Shown here one piece after another: positions 60,607-64,000 of a stretch of 64,000 bases of DNA (position 1 is its first letter; every line of letters begins with the position of its first letter). The stretch is taken from the NCBI GenBank assembly GCA_963974715.1, contig CAXBDK010000006.1, positions 62,001-126,000 on the forward strand, written 5' to 3'. A program made the position numbers and the translations under genes. This DNA is from Sediminicola sp963974715 (GTDB lineage Bacteria; Bacteroidota; Bacteroidia; Flavobacteriales; Flavobacteriaceae). Below the pieces are notes generated by a model, which saw only the letters and a list, made by a program, of their open reading frames with translations, made no database searches and was not told the DNA's origin.

Positions 60607-61473
60607 TTAAATTCCCCTCATTTCCACATTGGTCACGGAGATTCCGGAAGCCCCGATATTCTCTCCCCCACATTTGATGACCAGATACACCGTGCCCGAT
60701 TCGCTAAAACTGACAATGTTGCCGGAACCTACACAGCCAGTACTTGATAATTTGCCATCAAATGGCCCCGTCGCACAGCCGTCCCAAGTGCTGAGTCCCA
60801 TTCTTCGGCCCTCAGCTGAGTAGTCGGTGCCCTGTACGGGCGGGGTTGCGGAAACATATACTTCGAACCACGTGTTTACGGCACCACTGCCAAATACCCT
60901 CATGTCTATTTTATACTCTTTGCCCGCTTGCACTTCAACGGCTTGATATATTCCCTGTTGGTTGTACCCTCCTCCGGTTACCGTTGCGTTGCCGGAATTG
61001 AACGCCCATGAAGTGCCTGAGGCACTAATGGTCAGGACGGTCCATTTTTCATGATCGTTTCCATTCGCAAATTTTGCGCCCTGCACAATATTTCCCGCTT
61101 CGGGATCCGATTGTTCCACCACCAGCTCCTGTGTGGCGGTATTGGATTCGCCCCCCCTACCGATAGCGGTGTGCGTTATGGCATAGGTGCCTGCATCCGG
61201 CAAGAAAATCTGCTCGGTATGGTTCCCGCTATAGGTACCTTCGCCGATATCCCACTTGGACGAGATAACGTTCGTGCGCTGGGCCTCCAGGAGGTAGGTG
61301 TTGTTAGAACCTTCTACAGGGGCAATTGTAAAGGAAGCATCCACATTGGAATCGGACAGGCCATTGCCTCCGCCGCTGAACTCTTCAGGTTGGCATGCCC
61401 CCAGCAATGTGATAAGCATCAGGCATATAGGAAATGGACATAAGTGGCCGTTAAAGTTTGTTTTAAATTTCAT
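60607..61473 (-). CDS. PKD-domain surface glycan-binding lipoprotein (SusE/F position)
   Basis: A 288-residue lipoprotein with the lipobox LLGAC (Cys27) followed by QPEE, a surface-export signal. A PKD-like domain comes first (about 45-125; SSKWDIGEGTYSGNHTEQIFLPDAGTYAITHTAIGRGG). A C-terminal lectin-like beta-sandwich follows (about 130-288; WAFNSGNATVTGGGYNQQGIYQAVEVQAGKEYKIDMRVFG). It sits directly after SusD, where surface glycan-binding proteins are encoded. PKD proteins in this place are common in laminarin loci of marine Flavobacteriia. Confidence 0.85.
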   Translation of the reverse strand: MKFKTNFNGHLCPFPICLMLITLLGACQPEEFSGGGNGLSDSNVDASFTIAPVEGSNNTYLLEAQRTNVISSKWDIGEGTYSGNHTEQIFLPDAGTYAITHTAIGRGGESNTATQELVVEQSDPEAGNIVQGAKFANGNDHEKWTVLTISASGTSWAFNSGNATVTGGGYNQQGIYQAVEVQAGKEYKIDMRVFGSGAVNTWFEVYVSATPPVQGTDYSAEGRRMGLSTWDGCATGPFDGKLSSTGCVGSGNIVSFSESGTVYLVIKCGGENIGASGISVTNVEMRGI

Positions 61474-61570
61474 ATAACCGTATTATTATTTATATTTTTT
61501 TTAAATCCAATAAATGGGTCATCTTCCCCGATTGGCTACGTGGAAGCGTATTGGGTTTGTCCTGAATACC

Positions 61571-61589
61571 TTGGGGGCTTTCCCCAAGT
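61571..61589 (-). terminator. stem-loop after susD of the glucan locus
   Basis: CTTGGGG (61571-61577) and CCCCAAG (61583-61589) form a perfect 7-bp stem with a 5-base loop, 56 bp downstream of the susD stop on the minus strand. No T-tract is evident. It parallels the stem-loop after the sialic acid susD gene at 20119. Confidence 0.5.
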
Positions 61590-61644
61590 AGTTCGGTCTT
61601 GCCCACTTGGGGTTTCTGGAAAAGACCAATTTCAATCGAGATCA

Positions 61645-63159
61645 TCAATAATTGGGGTTCTGTACGATCTGGGTATTTTCGAGCTCCTTTAGGGGAATGG
61701 GGAAAATCTCGTTCTTTCCGGCGGTAAAGCCTCTTGAAGAGAGTACCGTGGAAGCCCGTCCGGTCCTTACAAGATCAAACCATCGATGTCCTTCCCCCGC
61801 CAGTTCCAAGCGGCGTTCCCTCATTATCGCATCCATTGAAATGGGGACGGATCCAAGTCCCGCCCTGCCCCTAACGGCATCCAAGAGTGCTTGGGCCCTG
61901 GCGCCCGAACCACCCAGTGCTTCCGCCTCCATAAGGTAGGTGTCGGCCAAGCGTATGGCGTAACTGTTCTGTTTGTAATTCAGTTCAGTAGCCCCACCCC
62001 CAGTGGTGGCATCGGATGTAAGGGGCATAAATTTCTTAAGGAAATACCCCGTATCCTGATATCCTGGCGAATAACTTGCATCCCCTTGCTCCGATAGGGC
62101 TTTCATATTTAACACCGTGGCATCAAAACGGGGGTCGTTTTCCAGAACATCGAAAAGATCCTGGGTGATGGGGTTAAAGCTCCATCCTGAAATATAACTG
62201 GGGACAGAGGAATCATCGGGACGTGAAAAACTCCTTGGTCCCACCATAATGTTGATACTGTTCCCTTCGTCCCTTCCCGACCCCCAAAAGCCCCAATCGG
62301 CATTGCTCTTATCGGTATGCGAGATTTCTAGGATGCCTTCTGAATTATATTTATTTTCAATGGTCCATAGGTCATCATAGTTGTCCAAGAGCCTGTAGCC
62401 GTACATGCTGGTCTCCCCTGGGGTGCCATTTACTTGGGCCAAGGCGGCGGCGGCTTCCGAATTTTTGCCCTGATAGAGGTACACTTTCCCCAAAATGGCT
62501 TGGGCGGCCCCTCTGGTAAGTCGCCCTGCCTCATTTTCCATATCGCCAATTTGAACGGGCAATCCCGGTAGTGCCTCATTAAGGTCCGATTCGATCTGTG
62601 CGTAAACCTGCTCTGGGGCGGCCTGTAGCACATTGTATATTTCGCTCGAAGGGATGGGTTCCGTTATTAGCGGGATATTCCTAAAAAGCCGGACCAGTTC
62701 AAAGTAATAATAGCCCCGAAGCGCTTTTGTCTCTGCCATATACCTACCTTTAAGTGCCTCGTCCATCGGTACTTCCGGAAGTTTTGAAATTAGGATATTG
62801 GCCCTAAAGATACCTTGGTAGAAATCGTTCCAAAAGCTGCCCGGAAGTGTGACCGGACTGAGGGAGTAATTGGAAAAGGACTGTATGCCGGTACCGTCCG
62901 TGGCGCCCCCGCCCCCTGCATAGTGATCATCCGACCCTGCATTCATCATGCATACCATATTCTCGAATCCCTTGGATTGTTTTCCAAGGATATCATAAAC
63001 GGCCACCAATCCGGAATAGGCCTCGGTTTCATTCAGGTAATAATTTTCTTCCAAGGAGGTCCCTTTCGGTTCCACCTCCAAAAATTCCGTATTGCAGGAT
63101 GTAATGGTCAGCAGCGCCGCCATTGCCACAAATAATTGTTGTATGATCTTTGGTTTCAT
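61645..63159 (-). CDS. SusD/RagB family surface lipoprotein (beta-glucan locus)
   Basis: A 504-residue lipoprotein with a lipobox near residue 22 (TITSC) followed by NTEFLEVEP. SusD landmarks are NYYLNETEAYSGLVAVYDILG at the N-terminus, AETKALRGYYYFELVRLFRNIPLI, and at the C-terminus RLADTYLMEAEALGGSG with RERRLELAGEGHRWFDLVRTGRAS. It caps the SusC channel, whose gene ends 10 bp upstream in transcription direction. Genes downstream (PKD protein, GH30, GH5) imply beta-glucan oligosaccharides as ligand. Confidence 0.92.
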   Translation of the reverse strand: MKPKIIQQLFVAMAALLTITSCNTEFLEVEPKGTSLEENYYLNETEAYSGLVAVYDILGKQSKGFENMVCMMNAGSDDHYAGGGGATDGTGIQSFSNYSLSPVTLPGSFWNDFYQGIFRANILISKLPEVPMDEALKGRYMAETKALRGYYYFELVRLFRNIPLITEPIPSSEIYNVLQAAPEQVYAQIESDLNEALPGLPVQIGDMENEAGRLTRGAAQAILGKVYLYQGKNSEAAAALAQVNGTPGETSMYGYRLLDNYDDLWTIENKYNSEGILEISHTDKSNADWGFWGSGRDEGNSINIMVGPRSFSRPDDSSVPSYISGWSFNPITQDLFDVLENDPRFDATVLNMKALSEQGDASYSPGYQDTGYFLKKFMPLTSDATTGGGATELNYKQNSYAIRLADTYLMEAEALGGSGARAQALLDAVRGRAGLGSVPISMDAIMRERRLELAGEGHRWFDLVRTGRASTVLSSRGFTAGKNEIFPIPLKELENTQIVQNPNY

Positions 63160-63169
63160 ATCTTCTTTT

Positions 63170-64000
63170 TTAAAATTGTAGATTAATCCCTAATAAGCCG
63201 GTCTTTGCCTGTGGATAAAAGCCCCTATCGATACCGAAGACACCTCCCCCTATTTCGGGATCGAACCCGGTGTATTTGGTAAAGGTGAAGAGATTTTCTC
63301 CCGTGATGTACAGCCGTAGTTTTTGTACCCCCAGTTTGCCAATGATGTCCTGTGGCAGGGAATATCCCAGCTGCAGGGTTTTAAACCGTAGGTAATCCCC
63401 GTCCTCCAAGTAAAAATCGGAAGGATTGTTGAAGTTTTTATTGGTGTCGTTCGTGGTCAATCTCGGAAAACTGTTGGAGGTGCCCTCTCCGGTCCACCGT
63501 CCCAAGGCTTTGGTCTGATAGTTCGCATTCCCTATGTCCAATCGCCGAAGTCCCTGAAAGATCTGGTTCCCACTGGCCCCTTGCGCAAATATCAATAGAT
63601 CGAAATCCTTGTAGTTGAGGTTGACCGTAAACCCGAAGTTATAGGAAGGAATTGATTTTCCGATAAAACTGCGGTCCCCATCGGTGATGGAACCATCGCC
63701 GTCCACGTCCCTCCAGCGAAAATCGCCCGGTACCGCAGCGGGTTGTATCAGGCCGCCATCGTTATTGGTGTACGCATTGATCTCTTCTTGGTTTTGAAAG
63801 ATGCCGTCCTGTTTAAAGCCATAGAAGGAGTTGTAAGACTGTCCCACTTCCACTCTGGTTATGGGATAAGTGCTTGCTTGTACGGTCTGTCCGCCCGATA
63901 GGAAATCGATTCCATTGCCCAAAAAGGTGACCTCGTTCTCCAGATAGGATACATTGGCGTTTACGGATATATTAAGATCGCCCAGGGATTTGTTGAACCC
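63170..64000 (-). CDS. SusC/RagA family TonB-linked transporter, C-terminal part (start beyond window)
   Basis: The last 276 residues of a SusC-like barrel; the frame is open to the window edge at 64000. Recognisable pieces are NAYTNNDGG, the DxDGDGxITDxDRxFIGK calcium-like loop (FRWRDVDGDGSITDGDRSFIG), LLIFAQGASGNQIF, YLRFKTLQLGYSLPQDI and the C-terminal LLGINLQF with the final aromatic. It is the partner of the SusD gene 10 bp downstream. The plug, signal peptide and promoter lie outside the window. Confidence 0.9.
   Translation of the reverse strand, partial: GFNKSLGDLNISVNANVSYLENEVTFLGNGIDFLSGGQTVQASTYPITRVEVGQSYNSFYGFKQDGIFQNQEEINAYTNNDGGLIQPAAVPGDFRWRDVDGDGSITDGDRSFIGKSIPSYNFGFTVNLNYKDFDLLIFAQGASGNQIFQGLRRLDIGNANYQTKALGRWTGEGTSNSFPRLTTNDTNKNFNNPSDFYLEDGDYLRFKTLQLGYSLPQDIIGKLGVQKLRLYITGENLFTFTKYTGFDPEIGGGVFGIDRGFYPQAKTGLLGINLQF

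Overview
The window reads as chromosomal DNA of a member of the Bacteroidota, most likely a Flavobacteriaceae-type (probably marine) glycan degrader. The evidence is two SusC/SusD pairs with linked glycoside hydrolases, type IX secretion (PorP/SprF, CHU_C-type sorting domains), a YpdA-like bacillithiol disulfide reductase, many lipoproteins with acidic residues after the lipobox, and promoters of the Bacteroidota TAnnTTTG type instead of strong Shine-Dalgarno sites. Genus or species cannot be fixed from the sequence alone. I saw no rRNA, tRNA, CRISPR array, insertion sequence or phage gene.

Layout. 1-5100: sugar catabolism (3-epimerase-like TIM barrel, a Gfo/Idh/MocA oxidoreductase with an altered EKP motif, MFS transporter), an HPP membrane protein and a secreted SMP-30-type lactonase. 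5433-13365: one tightly packed run of seven genes. It starts with a DUF1704/QEGLA metallopeptidase-like protein, a GshB-like ATP-grasp ligase and an AstE/AspA-type amidohydrolase, then a GMC dehydrogenase, a Gfo/Idh enzyme, a gluconate-dehydrogenase-subunit-3-like Tat lipoprotein and a NagB-like deaminase. 13482-14134: AT-rich HigBA toxin-antitoxin pair. 14429-25562: sialic acid locus (FadR-type regulator, SusC, SusD, NanA, a NanM-kelch/sodium-symporter fusion, sialidase), with a FadR-like operator between regulator and susC. 25603-26864: membrane pair of the TIGR02587/TIGR02588 kind. 27325-38661: surface adhesin/type IX cluster, including a 1742-residue protein with nine 95-residue repeats, PorP/SprF, an OmpA-domain protein, two small Ig-like secreted proteins and a second CHU_C protein. 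38722-46466: housekeeping and sensing genes (YpdA, Rpe, histidine kinase, RhlE helicase), a Tat-signalled GFOR-like enzyme and a B12-binding radical SAM enzyme.

46613-57080 is the most interesting region. It looks like a siderophore or xenosiderophore uptake locus related to Bacteroides XusABC: PchR-like AraC regulator, TonB receptor (XusA-like), DUF4374 lipoprotein (XusB-like) and PepSY membrane reductase (XusC-like). It also has two small DUF3325/DUF3649-like membrane proteins, a very GC-rich ferredoxin-NADP reductase-like flavoprotein, a cysteine-rich small protein and two SAM-methyltransferase-like proteins with poor cofactor motifs. Two of its promoters share the same architecture: a 13-bp direct repeat TCCGTTTnnCGTA (one repeat has two further mismatches) with a 21-bp period, a 23-bp gap, then a perfect TATATTTG box. 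A TCTAAATAA-type element lies just downstream. A third, degenerate copy precedes the flavoprotein gene. This looks like an undescribed AraC plus metalloregulator regulon.

57193-64000 (minus strand): a beta-glucan utilization locus (SusC partial, SusD, PKD lipoprotein, GH30, GH5-CBM6), probably for laminarin-like or beta-1,6-branched glucan. Stem-loops follow both susD genes and probably tune the ratio of binding proteins to enzymes.
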